A stretch of 64,000 nucleotides of DNA from Rhizobium sp. (GTDB lineage: Bacteria > Pseudomonadota > Alphaproteobacteria > Rhizobiales > Rhizobiaceae), in the NCBI GenBank assembly GCA_003527225.1, contig DPXQ01000114.1, forward strand, positions 62,001 through 126,000. Reading direction: 5' to 3'. The notes under the pieces were generated by a model. That model was not told the DNA's origin, made no database searches, and saw nothing but the letters and a program-made list of their open reading frames with translations. This document shows, in pieces, positions 34,041-42,239 of the stretch. Every line of letters starts with the position of its first letter. Within the stretch, counting starts at the first letter, position 1. The position numbers were made by a program, and so were the translations under genes.

Positions 34041-34060
34041 GCGTTAATGCGCATAAGCGC
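34041..34060. promoter_or_regulatory. ArsR-type operator
   Basis: A 20-bp imperfect palindrome (16 of 20 positions symmetric) centred on ATGCGCAT, ending 12 bases before the ArsR start. Size and position fit autorepression by the downstream gene. Confidence 0.7.
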
Positions 34061-34072
34061 AAAAGGTGATGC

Positions 34073-34366
34073 ATGATACTTCCTCCACTCATGGCCCTTG
34101 CCGAGCCGACCCGGCTTGCCGTGGTTTCCATCCTCTGGGACGGCTCGGAACACTGTGTCTGCGAACTGATGAAGCGGCTCGACGCCACGCAGAGCCGGAT
34201 GTCCCGGCACATGCAGACGCTGAAGCAGGCCGGCCTGGTTGTGGATCGGCGCGACGCGCAATGGGTGCGCTATCGCCTGAACCCGGACATGAGGCCCGAG
34301 GTGCGCGACGTGCTTGCCGCCGTCATGGCCGCGACCGCTGCCGCCGAAAAGAAGAACGCCGCCTGA
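34073..34366 (+). CDS. ArsR-family metalloregulator
   Basis: 97 residues with a winged HTH (L-M-K-R-L-D-A-T-Q-S-R-M-S-R-H-M-Q-T-L). It carries the C28-V-C30 pair just before the E-L-M helix, the alpha-3 arsenic/antimony-type site of ArsR. First gene of the metal(loid) cluster running to 38045. AAAAGG precedes ATG 34073. Confidence 0.9.
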   Translation: MILPPLMALAEPTRLAVVSILWDGSEHCVCELMKRLDATQSRMSRHMQTLKQAGLVVDRRDAQWVRYRLNPDMRPEVRDVLAAVMAATAAAEKKNAA

Positions 34367-34413
34367 ACGATATGGACGGAGCGGCGGGATGCCGGCTCCG
34401 CGGAGCATAATTC

Positions 34414-35421
34414 ATGACAACTCTCTTCGGCTGGTTGAACGACCAGTTGCTGCGCATGCAATGGCTGTCGGATCTGGTCACCTATCTCCTGGGCGATCTG
34501 GCGGGGCTCGATCTTGCCGGTCGGGTCGGCGGGAGCCTCCATTTCTTCATCTACGACGTCATCAAGATCTTCATCCTGCTCTCGGTGCTGATCTTCTCGA
34601 TCTCGTGGGTGCAGAGCTATTTCCCGCCGGAGCGCACGCGGCGCATCCTCGGTCGCTACAACGGCATCGGTGCCAATATTCTCGGTGCCCTGCTCGGTAC
34701 CATCACGCCCTTCTGCTCCTGCTCGTCGATCCCGCTCTTCATCGGCTTTACCGCCGCCGGATTGCCACTCGGCGTGACCTTCTCCTTCCTCATCTCCTCG
34801 CCGCTCGTCGATCTCGCCTCGGTGATCATGCTGGCGAGCATCTTCAACTGGTCGATCGCGCTTGCCTATGTGGCGGTCGGACTGGTTCTGGCCGTCATCG
34901 GCGGGACGTTCATCGGCCGGGCGGGCATGGCCGGCCAGGTCGAGGATTTCGTCTACGCCATGCCGAACGTCGAGCTGGAACAGCAGGCCATGACCCGCCG
35001 CGAGCGCGCCGCCTATGCCAGGGAGCAGGTTGCCGATATCGTCCGGCGCGTCTGGCCCTATATCCTGATCGGCGTCGGCATCGGAGCGGCGATCCACAAC
35101 TGGCTGCCGCAAGAGGTCATCACCGGCCTGCTCGGCCAGGACAAGTGGTGGTCCGTCCCGGTCGCGACCGTGGTCGGCATTCCGATGTATGCCGACATCT
35201 TCGGCACGCTGCCGATCGCCGAGGCACTGGTCGCCAAGGGCGTCGGCCTTGGCACTGCGCTCGCCTTCATGATGGCGGTTACAGCCTTGTCACTGCCTTC
35301 GCTGATCATGCTGAAGCGTGTGGTGAAGATGCCGCTTCTGGTGCTGTTCACCGTCATCGTTGCGATCGGCATCCTGCTGATCGGCTTCCTGTTCAACGCA
35401 ATTGCCTACCTGTTCATCTGA
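34414..35421 (+). CDS. ArsP/DUF318-type permease
   Basis: 335 residues, about eight membrane helices. The motif T-P-F-C-S-C-S-S-I-P-L-F (98-109) with the cysteine pair C101/C103 and the mirror region V-G-I-P-M-Y-A-D are hallmarks of the ArsP/DUF318 permease family. Some members export trivalent organoarsenicals; others are uncharacterised. It is 47 nt downstream of arsR. Confidence 0.88.
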   Translation: MTTLFGWLNDQLLRMQWLSDLVTYLLGDLAGLDLAGRVGGSLHFFIYDVIKIFILLSVLIFSISWVQSYFPPERTRRILGRYNGIGANILGALLGTITPFCSCSSIPLFIGFTAAGLPLGVTFSFLISSPLVDLASVIMLASIFNWSIALAYVAVGLVLAVIGGTFIGRAGMAGQVEDFVYAMPNVELEQQAMTRRERAAYAREQVADIVRRVWPYILIGVGIGAAIHNWLPQEVITGLLGQDKWWSVPVATVVGIPMYADIFGTLPIAEALVAKGVGLGTALAFMMAVTALSLPSLIMLKRVVKMPLLVLFTVIVAIGILLIGFLFNAIAYLFI

Positions 35422-35461
35422 GGGCGACGCGTCCTCGCCCCAAACGCAAAGGAGACACGCA

Positions 35462-35692
35462 ATGGAAATCAAGGTTCTCGGACCCGGCTGCGCCAAGTGC
35501 ACCGCGACCGTCGAGGTTCTGCAAAAGGCGGCGAAGGCCAGGGGGCCCGACGTCTCGATCACCAAGGTGGAGGATATGCGCGAGATCGTCAGCTATGGCG
35601 TCATGTCGACGCCCGGCGTCGTCATCGACGGCAAGGTGGTGCATGTCGGCTCGGTACCGACGAGCGAAAAGGCGGAAGGGTGGATGAAATGA
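35462..35692 (+). CDS. Small CxxC thioredoxin-fold protein (TM0996/MTH895 type)
   Basis: 76 residues. C10-A-K-C13 follows V-L-G-P-G and is followed by M-S-T-P-G-V-V-I-D-G with the cis-proline, the layout of the redox-active disulfide protein family found next to DUF318 permeases. GGAG is upstream of ATG 35462. It overlaps the next gene by ATGA. Confidence 0.9.
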   Translation: MEIKVLGPGCAKCTATVEVLQKAAKARGPDVSITKVEDMREIVSYGVMSTPGVVIDGKVVHVGSVPTSEKAEGWMK

Positions 35693-36141
35693 CCGAGACC
35701 GCAAGGAAGGAACTGCCCGAAGCGCGCGAAGTCTGCCCGACGACAACGCGCGGGCTGCTGGCGGAGGGTGCGCTGCTCGTCGATGTCCGGGAAATGGACG
35801 AAGTGGAGCGCGTCGCCTTCGCGGATTGCGAGGTGCTGAACATCCCGTTGAGCGTATTCGAGCAACGCTGGTCCGAGGTGCCGCGGGAGCGCGAGGTCGT
35901 CGTTGCCAGCGCGAACGGCGAGGCGAGCCTCAAGGCGACCTATTTCCTGATGTATCAGGGCTTTGATCGTGTCGCCAACATGAAACACGGCATGGTGCGC
36001 TGGATCGATCGCGGTTTCCCCGTCATCGGCGATGCGTCGGTATCGTCGGTGAGCGGCGAAACATGCTGTGGTGATGCAGGATCGAAAGCTGACGCCTGCT
36101 GCTCGGGCGAACGTGGTCAATCGGAGACTTCCTGCTGCTGA
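35689..36141 (+). CDS. Rhodanese-fold protein with a triple-CC tail and no catalytic Cys
   Basis: 150 residues. Residues 15-112 fit a single rhodanese domain: L-L-V-D-V-R-E-M-D-E at 29-38 and W-I-D-R-G-F-P at 105-111. The active-site loop reads S-A-N-G-E-A (74-79), so the catalytic Cys is replaced by Ser or Ala. A 30-residue Gly/Ser-rich tail then carries CC pairs at 126-127, 137-138 and 149-150, ending the protein. This suggests metal(loid) or persulfide binding, not sulfurtransfer. Translationally coupled to the mini-thioredoxin. Confidence 0.85.
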   Translation: MTETARKELPEAREVCPTTTRGLLAEGALLVDVREMDEVERVAFADCEVLNIPLSVFEQRWSEVPREREVVVASANGEASLKATYFLMYQGFDRVANMKHGMVRWIDRGFPVIGDASVSSVSGETCCGDAGSKADACCSGERGQSETSCC

Positions 36142-36206
36142 CTGGGCAGGCTTTGCCAAAAAGAGCGCGAATGGCTCTGGATGGACTGCCCGAAAGGAGA
36201 GACTGA

Positions 36207-36611
36207 ATGCTTGAATACAAGGTGTCGGCACGTCGGATCGACGGCCATGGCTCCGAAGCCTTTGCCAAGGATGCCCGCATTGTGCTCGACACGGACATGG
36301 CCGGACGTCCCGACGCCTTCAACCCGGCCGAGATGCTGCTGGCGAGCCTTGCGGCCTGCATCCTGAAGGGCACCGAGCGGGTGATCCCGATGCTGGCGTT
36401 CGAGCTGCGGGGGATCGAGGTTTCGCTGCACGGAGTGCGGCAGGACAGCCCGCCGAAGATGGTGCGGATCGATTACGAAATTGTGGTCGACACCGAGGAA
36501 ACCGACGCTCGGATCGAACTCCTGCACCGAAACCTTCAGAAATACGGTACGATCTACAACACATTGGCCGATGCGACTGAGCTCATCGGCAGCATTCGGC
36601 GGAAAGGCTGA
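36207..36611 (+). CDS. OsmC-family protein with a single cysteine
   Basis: 134 residues. N-P-A-E-M-L-L-A-S-L-A-A-C51 is the OsmC/Ohr peroxidatic-Cys region, but the second cysteine position reads K-Y-G-T-I-Y-N-T, so the usual resolving Cys is absent. Close relatives act as thiol-dependent hydroperoxidases; this one may be a single-Cys or redox-sensing variant. Same direction as the ArsR cluster, AAAGGAG upstream of ATG 36207. Confidence 0.82.
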   Translation: MLEYKVSARRIDGHGSEAFAKDARIVLDTDMAGRPDAFNPAEMLLASLAACILKGTERVIPMLAFELRGIEVSLHGVRQDSPPKMVRIDYEIVVDTEETDARIELLHRNLQKYGTIYNTLADATELIGSIRRKG

Positions 36612-36615
36612 TCTC

Positions 36616-36759
36616 TTGGCGCATGATCACGCACACACGCCTACGCCGCCAACCGGCCTTGGCCCCGCCTTCCGTTGGGCCGCCGGGCTCAACATGGCCT
36701 ATGTTGTCGTCGAGGCATTGCCCTTGTTGTCGAGACACTTGATTGAGGTAGCAAGATGA
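36616..36759 (+). pseudogene. Remnant of a CDF-type metal exporter
   Basis: From TTG 36616 the frame reads L-A-H-D-H-A-H-T-P and A-F-R-W-A-A-G-L-N-M-A-Y-V-V-V-E-A, a typical His-rich start and first transmembrane helix of a DmeF/CzcD-like CDF transporter. It then runs into unrelated residues and stops after 47 codons. The rest of the transporter (about 250 residues) is missing. Its stop overlaps the start of the next gene (ATGA). Confidence 0.72.
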
Positions 36760-38045
36760 GTTCGACAGCAATCCCGGCGCCAAGGATCTCGTCAACTTCG
36801 AGCGCGGACCGGCTCAATCAGAGTTGCTTCTGCATCACGCTCGATCGGGACGCGCTCTGCCGCGCCTTGGAGCGGGAGTCCGAAGACCCTGCATTCTGCA
36901 CCTCCTTCATCCAGACAAAACCGCACCTGTTTTCCAATGTTCCGGTGTTCCTGCCTTCCGAAGCTATTGTGGAGATGGGCAAGAACGTGGCGGCGATCGA
37001 AGATGTGACCCGGATGCCTGCCTACCAAAGCACGGTTCTCTCATGGGCGCCCGAGATCGCACAGGAGGACCATGGGCCGCTCGGCGCCTTCATGGGCTAT
37101 GATTTCCACCTCGATGACGACGGCCCCAGGCTGATCGAGATCAACACGAATGCGGGCGGCGCCTTCCTCAACGCGCTCCTTGCCCGCGCCCAACTGGCCT
37201 GCTGCGCCGAGATCGAAGGCGCGATCGAGGCAGCAAGGGCTAGTGATTTCGAGGCTGGGGTTGTACGCATGTTCCGGGATGAGTGGCACCGTCAGCGCGG
37301 CGACGTTTCCGTTGCCCGTATTGCCATCGTCGACGACCGGCCCGAGGAGCAATACCTCTATCCTGAGTTTGTGCTGGCCCGTCAGTTATTCCTGAAGGCG
37401 GGCCTCGATGCGGTGATCGCCGACGCGAGCCAGCTCCGCTATGACCAGGGCAGGCTACTGGCCGGTGATCTGGAGATCGGCATGGTCTACAACCGTCTGG
37501 TCGATTTCGCGCTCGATCGCCCAGAGCACGCAGCTTTGAACGCCGCCTATCGGGAGGGCGCCGTGGTGCTGACGCCGAACCCGCACAACCATGCGCTCTT
37601 TGCCGACAAGCGCAATCTGACGCTATTGTCCGATCCCGCGGCACTGGAGGCCCTCGGGGTGCCGCCGGAACTGCGTTCGCAACTGGCCGGCATACCGCAA
37701 ACCGTTTTGGTCACGCCCGAGAATGCCGATCTGCTCTGGCATTCGCGCAAGGACCTGTTTTTCAAGCCGGCGGGCGGCCATGGCAGCAAGGCGGTCTATC
37801 GCGGCGACAAGGTGACACGCGGCGTCTGGGCCGAGATCGCGCGCGGCGGGTATGTTGCCCAGCGTTTTGCCTCGCCGGGCGAGCGTGCAGTCAGGCTCGA
37901 CGGCGCGGCCGTGGCGCGCAAGATGGATGTCCGGCTCTACACCTATGGCGGGCGCGTTCTGCTGGCCGCGGCACGACTCTATCAGGGGCAGACGACCAAT
38001 TTCAGAACGCCGGGCGGTGGTTTCGCCTCGGTATTGGCAGTCTGA
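36756..38045 (+). CDS. Circularly permuted ATP-grasp-like protein of unknown function
   Basis: 429 residues, soluble. The Mg/ATP motif P-R-L-I-E-I-N-T-N-A-G-G (124-135) precedes the nucleotide-binding region D-L-F-F-K-P-A-G-G-H-G-S-K (333-345) and M-D-V-R-L-Y-T-Y-G-G-R (390-400). The reversed order of the two ATP-grasp halves suggests circular permutation, as in the glutathionylspermidine-synthetase group. An ATP-dependent ligation of a carboxyl group to an amine or thiol is the best guess. Several cysteines sit near the N-terminus (C24, C26, C35, C48). It ends the ArsR-led cluster. Confidence 0.55.
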   Translation: MSSTAIPAPRISSTSSADRLNQSCFCITLDRDALCRALERESEDPAFCTSFIQTKPHLFSNVPVFLPSEAIVEMGKNVAAIEDVTRMPAYQSTVLSWAPEIAQEDHGPLGAFMGYDFHLDDDGPRLIEINTNAGGAFLNALLARAQLACCAEIEGAIEAARASDFEAGVVRMFRDEWHRQRGDVSVARIAIVDDRPEEQYLYPEFVLARQLFLKAGLDAVIADASQLRYDQGRLLAGDLEIGMVYNRLVDFALDRPEHAALNAAYREGAVVLTPNPHNHALFADKRNLTLLSDPAALEALGVPPELRSQLAGIPQTVLVTPENADLLWHSRKDLFFKPAGGHGSKAVYRGDKVTRGVWAEIARGGYVAQRFASPGERAVRLDGAAVARKMDVRLYTYGGRVLLAAARLYQGQTTNFRTPGGGFASVLAV

Positions 38046-38136
38046 CGACGAAGTCACCAGCCAATCCGACATCGACCACCTGGTCGCTGGTCTATGAGTC
38101 TGGGCAAAGGCCCGCATCCTCGCTGGTCCTTGTCTC

Positions 38137-38586
38137 TCAGCGTTTGCGGCCGGCGGCTGCTCGCTTCGAGGCGTTCAGCGCGACGGCGGCGCGAATGAGC
38201 GCCTTCAGCGCCTCCTCGTCCATCTCGTCGTTCTCGTGGAAATCGATGGCCCGCCGGGTATTGCCCTCGAGGCTGGAGTTGAAGAGGCCCGAAGGGTCCT
38301 CCAGCGAAGCGCCCTTTGCGAAGGTCATCTTCACGACCGTCCTGTAGGTCTCGCCGGTGCACAGGATGCCGTCATGCGACCAGACGGGAACGCCGCGCCA
38401 CTTCCATTCCTCGGCCACTTGCGGGTCTGCCTGCCGGATCAGGGCCCTGATCCGCGCCAGCATCGCGCCCCGCCAGTCGCCCAATTCCGCGATCCGCGCA
38501 TCGATCAGCCGGGAGGGGTCCTCTCCAGTTTCTCCTTCCGGGGCGCCGCTCTCTCCTGTCTTCATGGCTGCTGTCGCCCTCTCCAT
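38137..38586 (-). CDS. DUF1801 domain-containing protein
   Basis: 149 residues; a start at ATG 38565 is also possible. The pattern P-Q-V-A-E-E-W-K-W-R-G-V-P-V-W-S-H-D-G-I, V-K-M-T-F-A-K-G-A-S-L and the C-terminal R-A-I-D-F-H-E-N-D-E-M-D matches the DUF1801/YdhG-like fold. Function unknown. Confidence 0.82.
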   Translation of the reverse strand: MERATAAMKTGESGAPEGETGEDPSRLIDARIAELGDWRGAMLARIRALIRQADPQVAEEWKWRGVPVWSHDGILCTGETYRTVVKMTFAKGASLEDPSGLFNSSLEGNTRRAIDFHENDEMDEEALKALIRAAVALNASKRAAAGRKR

Positions 38587-38763
38587 GGTTCCCGCCGCTC
38601 ACATCTTCTCGCCCGGCAGCTGGCTTGCCTGCCCGATCTGGCGCGGCCAGACGGAAACTTTTCTACAGCCAGAGCGTGTGGCCCGGATGATAGCATGTCT
38701 TCTTCTGCCTTCAAGCTCTGGCCGTAACGGAGTGCCGCCGACCGAAGTGATCTCCCCGGAACC

Positions 38764-38791
38764 AAAAAGAGCGGCCTATGTCCGGCCGCTC
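38764..38791 (-). terminator. Terminator of the VOC protein gene
   Basis: Eight-base stem GAGCGGCC/GGCCGCTC (38769-38776 with 38784-38791). Read leftward it is followed by TTTTTGG. Confidence 0.8.
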
Positions 38792-38821
38792 CCCAAACGC
38801 CACCCTCTCAAGCCCAGCCCC

Positions 38822-39679
38822 TTACGCAGTGCTGAGCGTCAGTCCGATCCCCCACGGGTCTTTCAGCGCATGGCCCTCGGCCGTACGGGAAACCGGGATT
38901 TCGAGGCTTTCGAGCGTGGCAAGCGCGGTGTCGAGTGCCGTCTGGTCGTTGAAGGTCAGCGAATAATCGGCAAGGCCCGACATATCCCCTGCGCGCGCCG
39001 TGGCGCCGCGGCTGTTCCAGACATTGGCGGCGATGTGGTGGTGATAGGTGCCGGCGCCGAAGAAGCTCGCGCCCGGGTAGCGCGCCATCTTCTTCAGCCC
39101 GAGAACGCCTTCGTAGAAGCCGTCGGCCTGCGGAATGTCGCCCACCTGCAGATGCATGTGGCCGATGGCGGCGGCCTCCGGCATGCCGGCCCATCCGGTT
39201 TTCGGCGCTTCGTCATAGAGCGCCTGCAGGTCGAGCCGCAGCGTGGCCATGTCCACCGTGCCGTCGTCATGGAAGGTCCAGTCCTCCGGGGAGCGGTCGC
39301 GGTAGACCTCGATGCCGTTTCCTTCCGGATCGGAGAGATAGATCGCTTCCGAGACCAGGTGGTCGGAGGCGCCGTCGAGCGCAACGTTGCTATGGGCGGC
39401 ATGCGCCAGCCAGTGGGCAAGCGCCTGCCGGTCGGGCATCAGGAAAGCGGTGTGGAAAAGGCCGGCCGCGTTGCGGGGCGCGGGGCGCAGGTCGCTTCGC
39501 GTCGTCAGCATCAGGAGTGGCCGCCCGCCCGCGCCGAGCACCACGCCGCTCGCGCTCTTTTCAAGCACGCCGAGGCCAAGTATGGTCCGGTAGAAGGTCG
39601 AGACCCGGTCGAGATCGGCAACCGCGAGATGGGCGGTGCCGACATGGATCGGGCGGGTGAGGGCAAAGCTTTCCGTCAT
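38822..39679 (-). CDS. VOC-family dioxygenase-like protein
   Basis: 285 residues from ATG 39679. Two VOC modules, each starting with an H at a metal-ligand position: H-V-G-T-A-H-L-A-V-A-D-L and A-I-G-H-M-H-L-Q-V-G-D-I. Glu ligands are likely in S-D-P-E-G-N-G-I-E-V-Y. This is the arrangement of type I extradiol dioxygenases such as CatE-like catechol 2,3-dioxygenases. Substrate unknown. Confidence 0.82.
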   Translation of the reverse strand: MTESFALTRPIHVGTAHLAVADLDRVSTFYRTILGLGVLEKSASGVVLGAGGRPLLMLTTRSDLRPAPRNAAGLFHTAFLMPDRQALAHWLAHAAHSNVALDGASDHLVSEAIYLSDPEGNGIEVYRDRSPEDWTFHDDGTVDMATLRLDLQALYDEAPKTGWAGMPEAAAIGHMHLQVGDIPQADGFYEGVLGLKKMARYPGASFFGAGTYHHHIAANVWNSRGATARAGDMSGLADYSLTFNDQTALDTALATLESLEIPVSRTAEGHALKDPWGIGLTLSTA

Positions 39680-39865
39680 GGCTGTCTTCCTGCATGTTGC
39701 GGCTTTTCGGGCGGGCCGGCGCGCGGCGGCGGGAGCTGTCCACGTCCGCTCTTCATTCATTTGTTCGATTGCTTAATGCCAATATGGGCCGCCGGCATCG
39801 TTCACGAAAGATCGGAATCGGGAGACTTATTGTTCGATAATCATTGACAAGCCCTCGCGGCAAAA

Positions 39866-39879
39866 TTGATCTTGATCAA
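39866..39879 (+). promoter_or_regulatory. FNR/FixK-type anaerobox
   Basis: TTGATCTTGATCAA is a perfect match to TTGAT-N4-ATCAA, 90 bases before the universal stress protein start. In rhizobia FixK and FnrN bind this sequence when oxygen is low. Confidence 0.85.
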
Positions 39880-39968
39880 TGCGGGATTTCCCGTCACGGT
39901 CGATTGTTCGACGCAAGGGCAGGAAAGGCGGGACGCTGAAGAGCCTGCCGCTACAAGGAGAGAGTTTC

Positions 39969-40379
39969 ATGTACAAGAAGATCATCGTGCCGGTCGATTG
40001 CGGGGCACTGGACAAGGGCGAGAAGATCCTGCGCAAGGCCGCAACGCTTCTGGATGCCGGCGGCGCGATTATCCTCCTGACCGTGGTCGAGGACATGCCG
40101 GGCTATCTGGCGATCGACCTGCCCGTGGATCTCATCGAGAACGCCGTCAAGGACGGCAAGGCGAAGCTCGTCGGACTGAAGGAGAAGACCGGCATCGACG
40201 CACGGGTGGAAATCCGCAGCGGCGCGCCGGCCCGCGAAATCCTCGCTGCGGCCAATGAGCATGGCGCCGATCTCATCATCGTCGCCAGCCATGTGCCGGA
40301 CCTTGCCAACTATTTCATCGGCGCAACCGCAGACCGCGTCGTTCGCCATTCGAAGTGCTCGGTTCTGGTCGACCGCTGA
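39969..40379 (+). CDS. Universal stress protein UspA family
   Basis: 136 residues. Y-K-K-I-I-V-P-V-D at the start and the nucleotide-binding G-A-D-L-I-I-V-A-S-H and V-V-R-H-S-K-C-S-V-L-V end are diagnostic. The ATP motif G-x2-G-x9-G-S/T is partly altered (I-G-A-T-A-D-R-V). AAGGAGAG precedes ATG 39969. Preceded by an FNR/FixK box and followed by a TraR/DksA gene at 49 nt, so both are probably microaerobically induced. Confidence 0.9.
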   Translation: MYKKIIVPVDCGALDKGEKILRKAATLLDAGGAIILLTVVEDMPGYLAIDLPVDLIENAVKDGKAKLVGLKEKTGIDARVEIRSGAPAREILAAANEHGADLIIVASHVPDLANYFIGATADRVVRHSKCSVLVDR

Positions 40380-40428
40380 TCGGCAGCGGCTGGAACCATA
40401 GAGACGTCAAACGAGGAAATACCCGCAA

Positions 40429-40749
40429 ATGGACACCACGAAATACGAAAACATCCTGCGCCAGCGTAACCTGGAGATCCTGGCCCGCCTGAACAAGATC
40501 GACCGCGATCTCAGCGAGCAGAAGAGCCCGGACTTCGAGGATCAGGCGACCCAGGCCGAAAACGACGAGGTGCTCGAGGAATTCGGTCAGGTCGGCGAGA
40601 CCGAGCTGAAGGCGATTGACGCCGCCCTCAAGCGCATTGCCAACGGCACCTTCGGCACCTGCGTGAAATGCGGCAAGCCGATCTCCGAAGAGCGGCTGGC
40701 GGTCGTTCCCCATACGCCCTTCTGTCAGGAATGCGTGGCCGAAGTCTGA
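40429..40749 (+). CDS. TraR/DksA-family zinc-finger protein
   Basis: 106 residues. A helical hairpin with acidic tip (D-F-E-D-Q-A-T-Q-A-E-N-D-E) is followed by a C4 zinc finger: C-V-K-C-G-K-P-I and F-C-Q-E-C. Such proteins bind in the RNA polymerase secondary channel. Short for DksA, so a DksA paralogue. Ends at a terminator. Confidence 0.88.
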   Translation: MDTTKYENILRQRNLEILARLNKIDRDLSEQKSPDFEDQATQAENDEVLEEFGQVGETELKAIDAALKRIANGTFGTCVKCGKPISEERLAVVPHTPFCQECVAEV

Positions 40750-40770
40750 TCGGACGCGTCCATCGAGCTA

Positions 40771-40806
40771 GGCCCTCTGTCCCGCGCGGGCAGGGGGCTT
40801 TTTTGT
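40771..40806 (+). terminator. Terminator of the usp-traR unit
   Basis: GC-rich imperfect hairpin (GCCCTCTG... paired with ...CAGGGGGC) followed by TTTTTTG. Confidence 0.75.
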
Positions 40807-41373
40807 GCGTCGACCGGTTGTGAGAATCTTGCGTAGCCGCCGCCGACTTCGAACGGGAGGGCAGACGCAACATCTGGCAAAACGTCGTTGCGGCCCTCTA
40901 CGCCGCCGAAGCCCGCACGCAGGCCCGCATCGGCAAGGCCCTTGCTGCTGCGCCAGCAGCGGACATTTGCCTGCGCTTGAACGAAGGACCACCTTGGGGC
41001 TGGTTCCGGACCGTCGGCTTTTGGCAAACTGAGTTCGGAAAGTTGCCATTCGGCAAGCCGCTCCGCTCACTCGATCAGCACGCGATACACCGGCCCCGAC
41101 CTGCCTCCCGACGGGGAGGCGCCCGAGTTCGTCGCCCGAGAAGACGGCATCGGCTAGATAACCAGCAAAGTAGGTCAATACAGTGCTGCGCACCATCGGC
41201 GAGTCCGGCAGGGCCTCGCAATCAAGGCCGAGCGACATTAGAGGCCAGCAAGCCGCTTGTGATCGGCCACATCGAAGGTGCCGCTGGTGAGTGGACGATA
41301 GGCTTGGGGCTCGAAGCAGCCTTGCGAGACAGAGGAGGCCGGGTGCCGTTCGCGCGACACCCGGGGTCAAGAG
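40807..41373. other. Gene-poor stretch, possible decayed coding sequence
   Basis: 567 bases without a gene I can support. On the minus strand around 41080-41250 a frame reads L-D-C-E-A-L-P-D-S-P-M-V-R-S-T-V-L-T-Y-F and on to L-G-R-L-P-V-G-R-Q; a frame change near 41110 would extend it to G-P-V-Y-R-V-L-I-E and a stop. This looks like the tail of a decayed enzyme gene of unknown family. Confidence 0.35.
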
Positions 41374-42129
41374 TCAGATGGTCTGCCCGCCCGACACTTC
41401 GACGCGCTGGCCGTTGACCCAGCGGTTGTCGGGGCCGAGCAGGCTCGCCACCATCGGGCCGATATCATCGGGCACGCCGACGCGGCCGAGTGCGGTCATG
41501 CTGGCGAATGCCGTGTTATAATCCGCTATGTCACGCACCGCGCCGCCCAGGAAGTCGGTTTCGATCGCGCCCGGCGCCACGGTGTTGGCGGTGATGCCGC
41601 GGCTGCCCAGCTCCTTGGCCATGTATACCGTGAGAATTTCGACCGCACCCTTGGCAGCCGAGTAGGCCGAGAAGCCGGGGAACGACACGCGGGTCAGCCC
41701 CGACGAGAAGTTGATGATGCGGCCGCCATCTGCCAACATCGGCAACAGCGCCTGCGTCAGGAAGAACACGCCCTTGACGTGGACATCGAACAGCATGTCA
41801 AACTGTTCCTCGGTGGTGGTGGCGAAGTCGGCCATTTCGCCGTGCCCGGCATTGTTGACGAGATGGTCGAACGTGTCGCCCTGCCATGTAGTCGTCAGCG
41901 CGGTTCTCAGCGCCTCGATGAATGCCGGAAAGGTCGAGACCTTACCCGTGTCGAGCTGTAGCGCCACAGCCTTGCGGCCCAGCGCTTCGATGTCGGCGAC
42001 GACGGCGTCGGCCTCGTCCTTGCTGCTGCGATAGGTTAAAATCACATCGCCGCCGTGACGAGCGATGCTGATGGCGGTGTTGCGGCCCAGGCCGCGGCTA
42101 CCGCCGGTGACGAGTGAAATGCTGGTCAT
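41374..42129 (-). CDS. SDR-family oxidoreductase
   Basis: 251 residues from ATG 42129. Cofactor motif T-G-G-S-R-G-L-G (8-15), N-N-A-G-H-G and the catalytic S...Y-S-A-A-K (Y-x3-K), with V-A-P-G-A-I-E-T-D near the C-terminus: a classical short-chain dehydrogenase. Substrate unknown. Divergent from an AraC regulator across 110 bases. Confidence 0.92.
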   Translation of the reverse strand: MTSISLVTGGSRGLGRNTAISIARHGGDVILTYRSSKDEADAVVADIEALGRKAVALQLDTGKVSTFPAFIEALRTALTTTWQGDTFDHLVNNAGHGEMADFATTTEEQFDMLFDVHVKGVFFLTQALLPMLADGGRIINFSSGLTRVSFPGFSAYSAAKGAVEILTVYMAKELGSRGITANTVAPGAIETDFLGGAVRDIADYNTAFASMTALGRVGVPDDIGPMVASLLGPDNRWVNGQRVEVSGGQTI

Positions 42130-42239
42130 ACATGCCTCCGTTGCTGCGATATTCTTATGCAACGGACCGGCCCCGCGTGGTTGCGCGATCCTCCCGAATT
42201 TTTGCCTGATTATCCTGCCATGTTGTCGGAAGGGTCTGG

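Noticed and set aside
40768..41370. 200-codon minus-strand open frame
   Set aside because: Only a short internal part reads like protein; the rest is Arg/Cys-rich, and no start or ribosome-binding site is convincing.
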